A stretch of DNA of 64,000 nt. It comes from Sipunculus nudus (taxonomy: Eukaryota; Annelida; Sipuncula; Golfingiida; Sipunculidae). A program made the position numbers and the translations under genes. The stretch covers positions 64,831,176 to 64,895,175 of the forward strand of contig CM049316.1 in the NCBI GenBank assembly GCA_026874595.1, in the 5' to 3' direction. Below are positions 15,301-29,000 of the stretch, piece after piece (positions within the stretch are counted from its first letter, which is position 1; each line of letters starts with the position of its first letter). A model generated the notes under the pieces. That model saw nothing but the letters and a program-made list of their open reading frames with translations. It was not told the DNA's origin and searched no databases.

Positions 15301-16958
15301 AAATGGAGGTAAAAAACCACTGGCATTTATACAGGCATGCATGATTCAGCCAGGCAGTCATTAGACAGTCATATTGACAGTGTCTTTATCTGTTCCTTTA
15401 GGACGAGGCTGTTTCCCATTCTGCCCCACAAGACACACAGCCAGAGCCCCCTATGCCACAAGTACAGCCAATAGAAGCTGCAGCCAGACTGGTACAAAGT
15501 ACGCCCATCCAGGAGGAATCTGAGCCGTCTGAGGCTACGCCAGCTCCAGGTAACACTGATAACTCTCATAGCATATCTACAGTATCTGAAATATGCCAGC
15601 TCCAGGTCACACTGATAACTGTCATAGCATATCTACAGTATCTTAAATATGCCAACTCCAGGTAAAACTGAAAACTCTCATTGCATATCTACAGTATCTG
15701 AAATATGCCAGCTCCAGGTCACACTGATAACTGTCATAGCATATCTACAGTATCTGAAATATGCCAGTTCCAGGTCACACTGATAACTCTCATAGCATAT
15801 CTACAGTATCTGAAATATGCCAGCTCCAGGTCACACTGATAACTCTCATAGCATATCTACAGTATCTGAAATATGCCAGCTCCAGGTCACACTGATAACT
15901 CTCATAGCATATCTACAGTATCTGAAATATGCCAGCTCCAGGTAACACTGATAACTCTCATAGCATATCTACAGTATCTGAAATATGCCAGCTCCAGGTC
16001 TTACTGATAACTCTCATAGCATATCTACAGTATCTGAAATGTGCTAGCTCCAGGTAACACTGATAACTCTCATAGCATATCTACAGTATCTGAAATATGC
16101 CAGCTCCAGGTCACACTGATAACTGTCATAGCATATCTACAGTATCTTAAATATGCCAACTCCAGGTAAAACTGATAACTCTCATAGCATATCTACAGTA
16201 TCTGAAATATGCCAGCTCCAGGTAACACTGATAACTCTCATAGCATATCTACAGTATCTGAAATGTGCCAGGTCCAAGTAACACTGATAACTCTCATAGC
16301 ATTTCTACAGTATCTGAAATATGCCAGTTCCAGGTAACACTGATAACTCTCATAGCATATCTACAGTATCTGAAATATGCTAGCTCCAGGTAACACTGAT
16401 AACTCTCATAGCATATCTACAGTATCTGAAATATGCCAGCTCCAGGTAACACTGATAACTCTCATAGCATATCTACAGTATCTGAAATATGCCAGCTCCA
16501 GGTCACACTGATAACTCTCATAGCATATATACAGTATCTGAAATGTGCCAGCTCCAGGTCACACTGATAACTGTCATAGCATATCTACAGTATCTGAAAT
16601 ATGCCAGTTCCAGGTAACACTGATAATTCTCATAACATATCTACAGTATCTGAAATATGCTAGCTCCAGGTAACACTGATAACTCTCATAGCATATCTAC
16701 AGTATCTGAAATATGCCAGCTCCAGGTCACACTGATAACTCTCATAGCATATCTACAGTATCTGAATATGGCTGTGTAAACAGGACAGAAGGGGATACAT
16801 ATGTACACATGACAAAAGATAAACAGTTCAACATTTTCTGTTGGAAACAAAATTCCCACATGTATTTTTTTCCAGATACTGGTGTTCATAATTTAAACAC
16901 TGCTTTTGAAAATAAAGCAGAAGCATGAAAATACATTTATTGGCTGTAAACAAAATAA

Positions 16959-17029
<71 letters not shown>

Positions 17030-20000
17030 GAATATATATATAGACTAGTACTCAGCACAATTTTATAAGTTGGCAAAGCATTCTGTATGGTTCTAATGGG
17101 TGCAATGCAGTTGCAAATGAAGAATCAGACCTTGTGCATTTCTTTATAAACAAGTTACCTGGCAAGGATTATACACTGGCTTTGCACTCGTAAAGGGTGG
17201 AGAAGTTTTATTTAAGTTGAACGAAATTGTTTAAGCCAATACTTACACCAATTTGGATTCAAGGATGTGTTTCAATATACATTTTAAAACAGGCCAGAGC
17301 TCAAGAGGGGTTGTGAAGACTGAGTCTCGAGTCAAGTTGGGTTTCAATATCGAAGACTATTTTCAGAACAGTCTTGATAAACATTTAATTGCTGCGGTAA
17401 CCCAAGACAGGTCTAGGCCCGTGTTCACACTGTCTTGAGGCACAACTTGGAAAAATGTTCAGAATACTATGTTTTCTGGCAGTTTTTAACCCATGCATTA
17501 GTATTTTCTTTGTAATATTGGCCTGTTTAGTATTACAGCTGCAAAGTGAGCTTTAATAGAACCTTCATGTGCTTTGAAAGTGACAAGCGAAACAAATCCA
17601 GCATTCTCTTTTTTAGGGGAACCCTCGGTGTAAAATTTGATCAATGTTTTCACTTTTCCAATGAAACTTTGAAACTGGCTGATTATGAATGCTCAATATT
17701 TAAAAAAAAATGTTTGTTGTAAGCAAAAATAATCATAAAACTTTGATCTGATTTTTAAATATAATATAATGACACATAAATTTTGCCACAGGTGCTCCCT
17801 ATTAATTTCTGTGTGTAAGCTGGTGTGCATATTATTATTTAGGGTAAAGGTCAAGGCCGTCTTGAGTTAGACTGTTATGTTGAAATGGGTCTTGAGAGTT
17901 GTCTAACACAAGACTGTTTCATAACTCGTGACCTCACTTCAAGACTCAAGCCAAGACTCATGTCTAGAGAAGTATATTGAAACTCCCACCCAGGTGCCTG
18001 TATTACCAATATGTGTGTGTCCTTGTGTCTGTCATACAGAGTTTCTCATGAGACAAGTTTTCCTCTATGATTATAATGTGCAAATCAAATGATATTCAAC
18101 TGATATATCATAAAGATTAGAACAACATATGTAATGATATAAGTAAAACCTTGGAATTTCAACCACCAAAGGGACCTCTATAAAATGGTCACATTTCCAA
18201 GGTGGTTGTCTAAGCGAGGGCTTATAAAAAAGAGCAAAAGAGAATACGGACCATGTAAAGAGGTTGTTAATTTCAGGTGGTCGCTGGACTGAGGTGGTCA
18301 TAAGGCAAAGTTTTACTGTATTAACAAAATAATGCACCTGCACCTAAAAAATATTAACTGCTTTCACTTTTCAGGCAAACATATTATTTACAAATACAAT
18401 AACTAAATGAATGATTAAATATAGACTGATAAAGAGTGATATTCATGTTGCACATTTTCATGTTTGATCATCTCAACATTTTGGCTGGCACGGGGGTTAG
18501 TGCATACAAACATTTATTATGCATTAACAAAATAAAAATAACTTTATCTACACTTCTTGTAAATGTCATACAGCAGATACCTATCCCCCCCCCCCCCCCC
18601 CCCCGCCTTCCCCCCAATCCCACCCGACCACCAACCCCCAATTCTCCATTCAGAAGCGGATCAGGGGGGGGGGGGGGGGGGTCCAGGGGGTCCGGACCCC
18701 CCCTTTTTCATCCAATGCAACCTTTTTTAAGGGGTTTTGAACGTAATTTTGCGGCCTGGACCCCCCCTTTTCCAAACCTGATGACCTTTTTTTTAGGAAT
18801 TTCATAAGTCCTCCTGGGTTGGACCCCCCCTTTTCCTAAATCCTGGATCCGCCCCTGCCATTGTTGGGTATTCCCACTGATTTAACTTTTTATCCATGTC
18901 TAAAAGTTTGGGAAGAACTCGGGTTCTGTAATACAGCAATGACATTTGGTCGTTCCTACTGGAGTATTCACAGATGAGCTGAAAATGCTGAGGTCACATT
19001 TTCGTAATTTGCATATTTTTAGAAAACTGTGAAAGATAGGCCTATTGCTACCAAACTTGCCACTGTACTCCCGCATTGTAAATGGAACATGATTATAAAA
19101 GATTCAACTTTCCCAGTCAATTGGTTTATCTGGAAAATGTGAACTAACTGAAAATTGCTGAGTCACCTCATATTTTTCTGCATGAGTGACTTCCAAAATT
19201 TTGCCTCAGGAAAGTCAGGAACCAGATATTATTGTAGGTTTTTCACCCATTTGTCTATACATTTTACAGATCAAAAGAAAATGAACATTGAAAATCTGGA
19301 AAAATTGTACTTTTTGACCCCTGTGACCTTTATAAATAGGTGTACGTCACTGAAATTGAGTCAAAGTTAATAGCGCATGGTGAGGATGGTTGGGTGGAGA
19401 TAATTATTATAAAATCAGTGTGATGTTTGTTTCAATAATAATTTATTTGTTACTTATGGGAAGTAATTAGCATGTTGCTATGGTTATTATGCATGCTTGT
19501 ATGGTCAGGTGCTTCTGGTGCCAGCTCTCAAGTGAGCACACCGCGTGCTGATGGTACCCAATCTGACCACCAAGTGGCAGGTGAGACACTGCTGCCAGAA
19601 ATGAACCTGGCAGCACTAACACCTGTTGTAAATATATATTTTCATGCATGTACTAACCTGAGATTTATATTTATACATATGGTGTGTTATTGTGTATTTG
19701 CTATATTTCAACAGGGCATGGAAGATGTATGTTTATAAAATTTCCTTGTATATGTTATTTTTTGCCATTTATGCATTTTCCATGTAACATGGCATAGAGC
19801 AATATTCATTCCATATCTAATGCAGATACACATTTTGATTTTACACTAATTACATGCCAGTGACAAAAGATTATCCTTATCAATAGTTAAAAGGAGTTGT
19901 TTAAATCTTAATACAGGTCAGGTTAAATTCTAAACTCAAGCATTTTAAAGCAAGTTTTATTTTGCCTCTTACATTTAATGATATAGTTTAATGAACTGAT

Positions 20001-23000
20001 TCATTCAGTGTGTACTCACATTTCATAAATTTGCCCATGTAATATATACACAAACATTAAGATTAAAGAAACCATAAAGAATATATTAAGTGGTAATATA
20101 AGTGTTTATGTGCCAAAATAATCTTCCCTTTTTAATATATCACTCCATGTCTTTCAAGCCCTGTATCTTGTATCACCATCATTGACTGTGTGTATAGATA
20201 AGCCTCAGATAGTGTTTGACACACAGATTATGTCAGTTCTACTCATGTCTGACTCATTGAGCCATTTCTCAAAGATTTCTTTTCAAACTAACATTTTATC
20301 GTGTGTATCAATAATGATTTGCCTGCATTTTATCACATTACTAACATGACATTGACAAATCATAAGTATATTATGTTTTTATTTCGAATGTGCCATTCTA
20401 GGGACATGAATTTCACAGTTTATAATAACTGTATACTGATTATGAGTGTGTGTGTATATATGTAGTGAGAATGTATTGAGAGTGTGTTCATTGCACAAAA
20501 ACACCCCCACACACAGAACATATCAGACAGTACTTTGCTGGAGCTACTTACAGAATGTGTTTACTGAAAAGTCTCTGTTCCTAAGTTACTCTTGATACAT
20601 GTAGGCTTTAGTATTATGACATTATTAGCCTGAATGTAGGCCTACAGATCAGTTGAGGTGATGGTCCAGTCTATATACTGTGGTTGCCTTTTTGTTCGCG
20701 AGGGTTTTAATTTCGCGATATTCGCGAATGGGAAATAATCGCGAAAATGAAACCCTCGGGATTAATTGGCCAATGGATTACGTCCTTCTTATTTAATGTA
20801 GCCAATATTTGTATGGGAATAGATTAGAACAATGAGAATTGTTATAATAAGTTACATCCATGCAGGTATAGGGAAAACGTTCCCCTTAATTTGAACTTAA
20901 GTACCTGTGCTTTGTGTTCGGGCCCATCGTTATATGAGAAAAATATCACAAACTCATGACTTATTCTCATTTTATAACACACATAGGTATGGCTTACCAT
21001 ATATTTTGGTTCTGGTGAGATCGCGAAAATGAAACCCTCGCAAAACAATAAAAATTGAAAAATCGCGAAATTTCAGCCTCGCGAATATGAAGCCAACCAC
21101 AGTATGCTCGAAAAATCCATACTTCTAAACAAACAATTATTTCCCATTATCAGTCAATTGAGGTCAACTGATATTTACTGATGATTGATTATGAAGTTAA
21201 AACCAGTTCCCAGTACTACCATTTATAGAACTTTTATTTATGTACCACATAGATCTTGAGGATACGCATGATAGTGCAAAAGCACTACAGGAGGAACTGA
21301 AATCCAGACGTAAAACAGCGTTAGCTCAAGCCAAAGAACTGGAAGGTACCCCAGTTGGTGTTGTTGATGTTGTGGTGTTGTTGTTAAGTAATTCAAGCAC
21401 TTGTGTTGGTTTTATTGTTTAAACACATTGACTACCAATTTAGTTTTGGTGTTGGTGTGTTCTTTGGGATTTTGTATACAACCTGGTATCTCTAATTTGT
21501 ACATTTAGTTTAATAAAGAACAATATTGCACTTATGTAAGCTTAAAACCCTTAATTAAAGCAAATGGTTACTTTAGTTGATGGGACAAAAGTTATTGGGT
21601 CCAATGTTCCATCTTTGAAGATATTTCCTTAAAAATTCTCTAGTGATGTTGTTTATTTTCTTCTTTTAATCACCCCTTTATGACGGTACGGTATAACAAA
21701 AGTCTGTCTGTTTGTCCGTTAACTTTTAGTGTTGCCGCGATAACTTACCAGGGCTTTGATGGATTTTCATATAAAATCACTATAACTACTTACCAATAGA
21801 TTATCTTGCCTTAGTTTGATTATAGGCAAAATCCATGCATATTTAATGAGGTGAGAGGTCATGAGGTTTAGTCAAAGGGATAACTTATCACGAATGTGAT
21901 TGATTTTAATGAAACTCAATAGAAATTTTAACCAATTTTATATCTAGCCTAAGTTCAATTCCCAGCATAATCCATGCAAATTTAGTGAGGTCAGAGGTCA
22001 CCAAAATTTGGTTGCACTGTGATGACTGCCAAAAATCTGATGGATATTCATGAAACTCATTATAAATATTAACCAGTTTTAGTTCCTCACTTGAATTTAA
22101 TTCTCAGCAAAACTCGCTCATATTTCATTAGATCAGAGGTCACAAGATATGCGACTTGCGTCTTATGCTGCATTGACTGTGCTCTTGATATGTAAGCTTA
22201 ACGGACCTGCACCCAGATGGCTTTCACATTAGGAGGAATTTGATTTCTTTTGGTGTCTGTCCACCAGTGCTGAACAGTGGTCATAGACTTTATATGTTAT
22301 TTAAAACTATTTACAATTAGTAGTACTCTGTATAATGATACTTCTTCCATTGCAAACCTACTGTCAGTCTTCAATTTAATACAGTATAGTGTCATTTATC
22401 CAAACTCCTTTATCAGAAAAATATTTTTCATCTGAAATTAAAAACTGAGAACTGAAATTTTGACCGTTTTTCAACAAAAATATTCAACAATGAATTGAAT
22501 TCTGATTGGCTTATTCTACAGCCAATTAGCTGTAGTTTCTATGTGTTATACATGATAAATTGATCAGATTTATGGAAAACCTAACAAAAATGCTGTTGTC
22601 AAGGTTTATTTTGGATTACCTTCTTTAATTCATGTCAGTCAATCTCTGGTAAAAGTTGATAAGTGAATTATTGTGCAGAATTGTTTATCTGAATGATCTT
22701 TATCCCAACCAACAAAACTGTCCACCCAGCCAATTGGGTAAATGATACTCTGCTGTATGATGAAAAGTATTCATGTTTAACAGTTTAACTTGAATCATGT
22801 TATGGTGTATCATTGTAAAGAAACCAAGAAAGTCCTGATGGTTTTCTTATGTATGTGTTATTTATCATATAAATGTGCGTATTATATCTCACCTGTTTGA
22901 CTTTTAAATCATATTGCTAATTAATTAAGAACACATGTACAGGAAGCCTATACACACATATTTATTTCCAGTACCTAATTTAAAAATAGTGGTAAATTTT

Positions 23001-26000
23001 GAATATTGTCATATTAATATTCCATAATAAATACCATATAAAAATGCTTCTAGTCATAGCAAATGCCTCAGATACACATGAGACAGAAAATGCCAGCAAA
23101 TCACTGGATGAGATTCGGAAATCAATACCCAAGAGAAATATCAAAGAAAAAAATTCAAGCCAAGGTAGATCGTCAGTTTATTGTGAAAATGATGTGAAGC
23201 ATGAAATGAGCTTGTTAATATGTACACAGCATGACTGCCTAATAAGGCTGTCCCTTGTCGCTCAATTGTAATTAGGGGTGCTTGGATAGAGGTTAATATT
23301 TAGACATCATTGTACCTGAGATAGGTATGCATTCATGTGAAACATTTTGTAGCATGACACAGTTGCATGAGATAAGGTACTGTATTTTATATCCTTATTT
23401 CATCATATTTATTTCAATATACCTGTTTTTCGAGCATGGTCACTGTGCATAATATTCATCTGCTGTGTATGGGTACAGTGAGTCTGTAACACCCATAGAA
23501 ATTTGTTGATCTTTTCTTAAACTCTCAGATCAGATCCAGAAAGTTAGCTCCAATGGAGGAATTAGGCATAGGCCTAATTCACTAGAATGAAGCCAAAACC
23601 CTACCTTGTATGATATTTAAGTAATTAATTAAAATCAAAATATGGGAAAAAAGTCTGTTTTTAGCTCAGCTGACTATAAGTCATCTGAGCTATAGTCGTG
23701 GTCCATTGTCCGTCGTCCGTCCGTCTGTCCGTCCGTCCGTCCGTCCGTCCGTAGATGTGGCACGTTTTGAAACAGTAAGACCTAGGAATCCAAAATTCAG
23801 CATAATGTTAGATGTCCCCAAGATCTCCTACCAAGCCGAAAACTGGGTCTTTGCGACTTCGTTCCTTTGAGAAATTAAGGAAAAACCTCAATTTTTTATT
23901 AAAATCCTATTTTCACACTTCAGGACTGCCTAATATCAAAACCACTCATCTGTTTTTCCTCATATTTACCATAAATATTCTTCCATATAGTTCCTATGTA
24001 CATGCCAGAAATTAAGTCTGTTAAGTATAAATTCTTTAAGTTATGGGCCCAAACATAATGGACTTTGTAAAAAATCAGGAAAAATATTTACTCACTTAAC
24101 ATGAAAAATTTTGAAACTAGAGTCTATTTTCCCAAGTATATAACTATGTTTAATTAAGATTCAATAGCTTACCCAAAATTAGATCTGAATTTTGTAAATT
24201 TTTTAAGTAATTAGCATAAAAATAAAATCAGTGCCTTAAATTTTGCCAAACTTTGACCATGGCACGTTTTTTTCCTGTAAGTACCATTGATTTAATTTTC
24301 ACAGCATGTAAATATAAATATTTAATTTGTTTAAATCTGAAATTTGGAAATAAAAGCTTGAAAATTAAGCTAGTTATTGATTTTTTTCTTAAGGCTCTAT
24401 TGTAGTCATTTGCTTTGATTAGAGGTTACAGATGCAGGGTCCCACTCCAGGTCACTGGAAGTCAGCTATGCCAGGGTTTCTGATTTGTTACAGTCACTGG
24501 GGGAGATCCCCTGCTGTGACAGGTGTACAGTTATTCTCATATCACCACCCCAATATCACCCCCCCCCCCCCCCGCAAACCCAACCCACCAAGTGTTATGC
24601 AGTATTGTTATTGTTTTCACTGTATCTCCTTAATTGTAATGCTGTTTCCACTCTGATATGCAAAAACTTTCCTTGAAAAAATAATTCAAGGTGTAATCCA
24701 GAAGATGCAATGTTGAGTAAATGTAGCATTTTTAAAGAAATCAATTTTCTTTTAAATGATTTTAACAAATATAATTGAACCCATCAGTATGCTTAAATTA
24801 TTATAAAATATGAAGCACATTATGGATAAATAAAGACACAATTAAAAATTTGAGAAATCTAAAGTATTTTTTTTAGATATTTATTGTTTTGCAGATTTAA
24901 AAGAACAATTTTTGTGGTAAAAAATAAATAAACATTTGTATGCATGATGTGGTGTTATCTGACAAGATTGGGATTTATGATGATGCAATTGAGAATTATG
25001 AATCAACTTTTATATTCAGATATATATGTTATATTGAAAATGTATAGAAATATAAACTTAAATTAAAAAAAATTGATGTGATAAAAAAATGAGGATTTAT
25101 TACAAACATTTGTTCATTATTTTCCTGCATCAGCAGAATTTGAGATCAGGCTTTGTTTGCCATGTTTTATGTTGTTAATTAGTTAAATTTCAACTGTATA
25201 CATTTCATAAAAAAAACATATATTTAATAATATATATTATACAAAAAAAAGATTCGATTGAACAAATGTTTAAACTACTGAAATGTCAACAGTTAATCGA
25301 AAAGCCAACTAATGATCATGGTAATTGTACAGATCATTTGTTCACAAACTGCTCACATGCTTCAGTTTCAACATTAGGAAACACATGGTCAGGTCACAAA
25401 ATATTATTTGCAACAATTTCTTGCTCATCAATACAAACCAATCATATAAACCAACCATGGCCTTTATTACCTCTTCCTCTTACACTTTATCTCCATTTGA
25501 TATTATTTTAGATTTTTACCTTCAAGGTTAACGTCAGCTGAGCACAGTGACCCATAGGTCCCTTGTTTACAACATGTCAACCAGTCTGATGAAGACCAAG
25601 GTCACTGGTCACATGCTCAAACAACTACATTTAAAAGGTGCTGATTGGTTGTTGAGCGTCATAAATATTAAAAAAAAAAAGTAATTGTCAAAATGAGGCT
25701 ATTGACCCATGACATTCTGTACCAAAATTTCAAATGATGCACTGGATGTAACATGATTGTAACACTGTTGGTTAGCAGACTCACGCATGCAACGTCGTCC
25801 AACACTTACCCGCCAACAGCAGATCGCAGAGGACAAGGCTGAACCCCGGGAGATTTTAGGGGGCAAAATGGAAAATGGTGAAGAGAGTGAGATGGATCCC
25901 AAAGAGGATCAAATGAAAGGTGTCATGACACACTTTTGCATGACCTTGACCTTACCACACTGCATGACCTTGACTTTATCATGTGGTCATTCACAATGTA

Positions 26001-29000
26001 GAAATTGTTTATGGATCACATTCAGCACATACATATGGTGTCACTGTAATGATGATATAATATAGTTTTGACAGTTTGTGATTATTTAAAGCTTTTCTTT
26101 GTCTACAAACCTGTTGGTCTCAACCTGAAAGTTAAAAAAAGAATTGGTCTAAGATCTGGACTATAAAATCATTTATAGAATAATTAAGTGACATATTCTG
26201 TACATAATGTTATGGAGTAAGAAAGGGTGTATATGTGACTTAACACATATTTAAAGGAATATTTCAATATTTCATTAATTAAGATCTAAAATCATTCAGA
26301 AACAATAAAAATCAATCTTGGTTTCAGTCTGTTCTGATATTCAGACAGAGCCAAAGGAAATTAATGTTCATCAGACGACCAAGTATCTAATGGCAATTCA
26401 GTATGTTTGTAGAGCCTTATTGTACTCTCACAAATTAGCTCTAAATTGGTTTCTATGATGAGGCAGGCAGATTATGTTTATATGAGTTTGGAAATAGCAC
26501 TGCAGTTCAGTCTATAACTGGATGTATGTCAGGTCAGACTTGGGATTTTCCATAGAACTTTTGTCCAATCAGATCTCACGAAAGGCAGGAGGAACACTTA
26601 TAACTCTGATGTAATTGTGACCTACTTTGAGTCATCCAATAAGGTTTAGCTTTTATGACAAAATGCAGAAATATGGATATGTAGGTCTCATATGTCACAT
26701 GACAGCTCTGTAACAAAACTATCTGTAGTGCGCACAGAGAGAGATTCAGGGAGGCTGGGCGGCTCTCTCAGAGAGAGAGACTGTCCCAGACCGCTTGCTA
26801 TTGAATAAAGACTTCTGTCATCAAATTGGTCTTGGAACATTGTCAGCCACCAACATCAGCAACTGCTTGTGATACAGTGTGGGAAGATCCCCACACCCCA
26901 CCTTCGTATCATTATGGTGGAGACCGGGTCCCGTATCATTATGGTGGAGACCGGGTCCTATATCATTATGGTGGAGACGGGGTCTTGTATCATTTTGGTG
27001 GATGAACCGGGATTCACTTCCAGCACATCAGCGCCAGAAAAACCAACAGTGCTGCCAGCTGGAGTGAAGAATGAAGATCCCCCTCCCCTCTCGCAGCCAC
27101 ACACCCCATTGTCTGGTCTCCCATATCTAACAACTGTACTGGAACTTCGAACTAGATGTCTGCAGAATCACAGCCTAACATCAAGAATGTCATCTCTGCT
27201 GCTGAAGGTATCACACTTTTGCTAAGAACTCTCTCTTCAAAGTTTAACTTGGCTGCAGTTTCTCAGGGCTCTGCTTGAGAAGATCAAAGACTCCCTCTGT
27301 ATCTTTAAACCAAAAGGACACTGTAATCAGCATATTGCTTTAACAGTGACTTCAAGTTGCAAAAATGACATTTTTCGCTAAAACAAGTGCTGTGATATCT
27401 CAACCTGAGATCATCATTGTTCCTGACCAGCCACAAAAAAAAAATCAATATCGGGACAAGCCAGCTTCGGGCCTATGTCAACAATACTACTGGCCATACC
27501 ACGTGCACTGTGTGTTATCTCACAACAAGTTCCTCGCTATGTTCCTGCAACTACTAGAAGCAGATTTGCTGTTCTACTGCTATCTTCTGCATCACCTTCC
27601 ATACCATGACTCCAGGGAGAAAAAGAAGCCAAGTCAGCAAAGAAGACCCAAAGAAGACAAGATTTCCTGAGGTAATGAAAAACAAAACCAGTGACTCTGA
27701 ATTTACATGCCTTCTGTAATATATGGGCATTTCAGATTTTTTTGTATGAATATGTTGTAAAACTAAACACAAAAAAAAAATATTCATATGAATGTAGTAC
27801 AATATACCTTTCTCTTATTGCTGTGTCATAGTTGTAATATGATATAATTTATAGTGTGTCTATCTTATTTATATGGTTAGGAATACGTTTACAAGACCAC
27901 AGCAAAAGATGTAGAACTGTCAATGTTAGATTTGATGCAGTTATGTCTATCTCAGTTGTTAATATGCAATGTCACAAATGGCTGTATTGATTTTAATACA
28001 ATAATTCCTAGAGTAGAGCAATATGCAAAACCATCAGCATGTTAGCGTTCATTTATATTGAGATTTTCTCATGTGTTGTTCCATACCAAATCAATGATTA
28101 TCATAATGCTCTCTTGGCTAAATTTAATGGAATGGTAGCACATTGTGTCACCAAAGCACAATGCGATGCTTATTTTCAATTGTCACAGTTTGGTCCTCAA
28201 ACACGGGTTCATGGGAAGCCCTCCAATATATAGGGAATTGGACAAACTGGGGAGTGTGATGACTCCAAAAATCAATAATGCACTGACCTGTGGTCACATT
28301 ATTGCCGAAAACAAGGGTTTGATATGGTTAACCTCATTAATAGCTGGACATGCCAGGCAAGAAATGAAGGTTAGCCCAGGAATTCTTCTCATAGGAATTT
28401 CATATTCACGCGTACTATGACAGACATGTTCATGAGCAAATGCATTCTGGTCACTGCATTCATGATACTGTTAACCCATAAACCAAAATGTGGAGTGACA
28501 AGGATTTTGATCATTAACATTATTCATTTAATTTTAATCATCACTCTACAGATGTATGTTTGATCTTACACATAAATAGCTAGCAATAAAATTACCATCA
28601 AAATCCATATATATGGTTTGATCGATACATGCACCTGTCAGAGAATTGTTTCATATATTGTCATATGTTTTCACACATTTCGCCTTGTTTATGCACAAAA
28701 ATTGGTAATCAATGGGAATATATGTACAACATTCCTCTATCGTTAGGAATGACCTCATTCTGTCATGTACTTATCCGCTGGTAAGGTACACCAGTTGTGT
28801 TTGCTAAAGGAATAGCATATCAACCTTCCATTATTCACAGGTCAACTTGTCCCAATGGCAAGTATGAAAGCCAAGATGTATTTTGAATCATTGGTACTGA
28901 TCAACACACAGGGCAGATAGTCATGTACATGTGTATATGTTAAACTCTTAGTAGGCACAGAGTATATATACTTTGTCAGATTAGGAATTCATGATCACTT

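Larger units (their letters stand above)
23658..25563 (+). mobile_element. Palindrome-headed repeat, copy 2 (rearranged)
   Basis: The head and first ~650 bp closely match copy 1; the end (CAGCTGAGCACAGTGACCCA, then TAGGTCCCTTGTTT) matches the 3' end of copy 3. The middle (about 24330-25450) is unrelated to the other copies by eye. Confidence 0.7.

Noticed and set aside
15539-16770. Regular 56-bp repeats resembling a CRISPR array
   Set aside because: There are no unique spacers; the whole unit repeats in tandem, within a eukaryotic gene and its splice donor.
18436-18807. 123-codon frame with proline and glycine runs
   Set aside because: It is created by the poly-C and poly-G tracts of a repeat.
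26869-27225. 118-codon frame with repeated IIMVETGS
   Set aside because: The repeats are the 27-bp units at the LTR end; the frame crosses the LTR/PBS boundary and resembles no Gag.
27365-27670. 101-codon frame inside the LTR element as gag or pol
   Set aside because: No zinc knuckle, protease DTG, polymerase YxDD or integrase motifs were seen.
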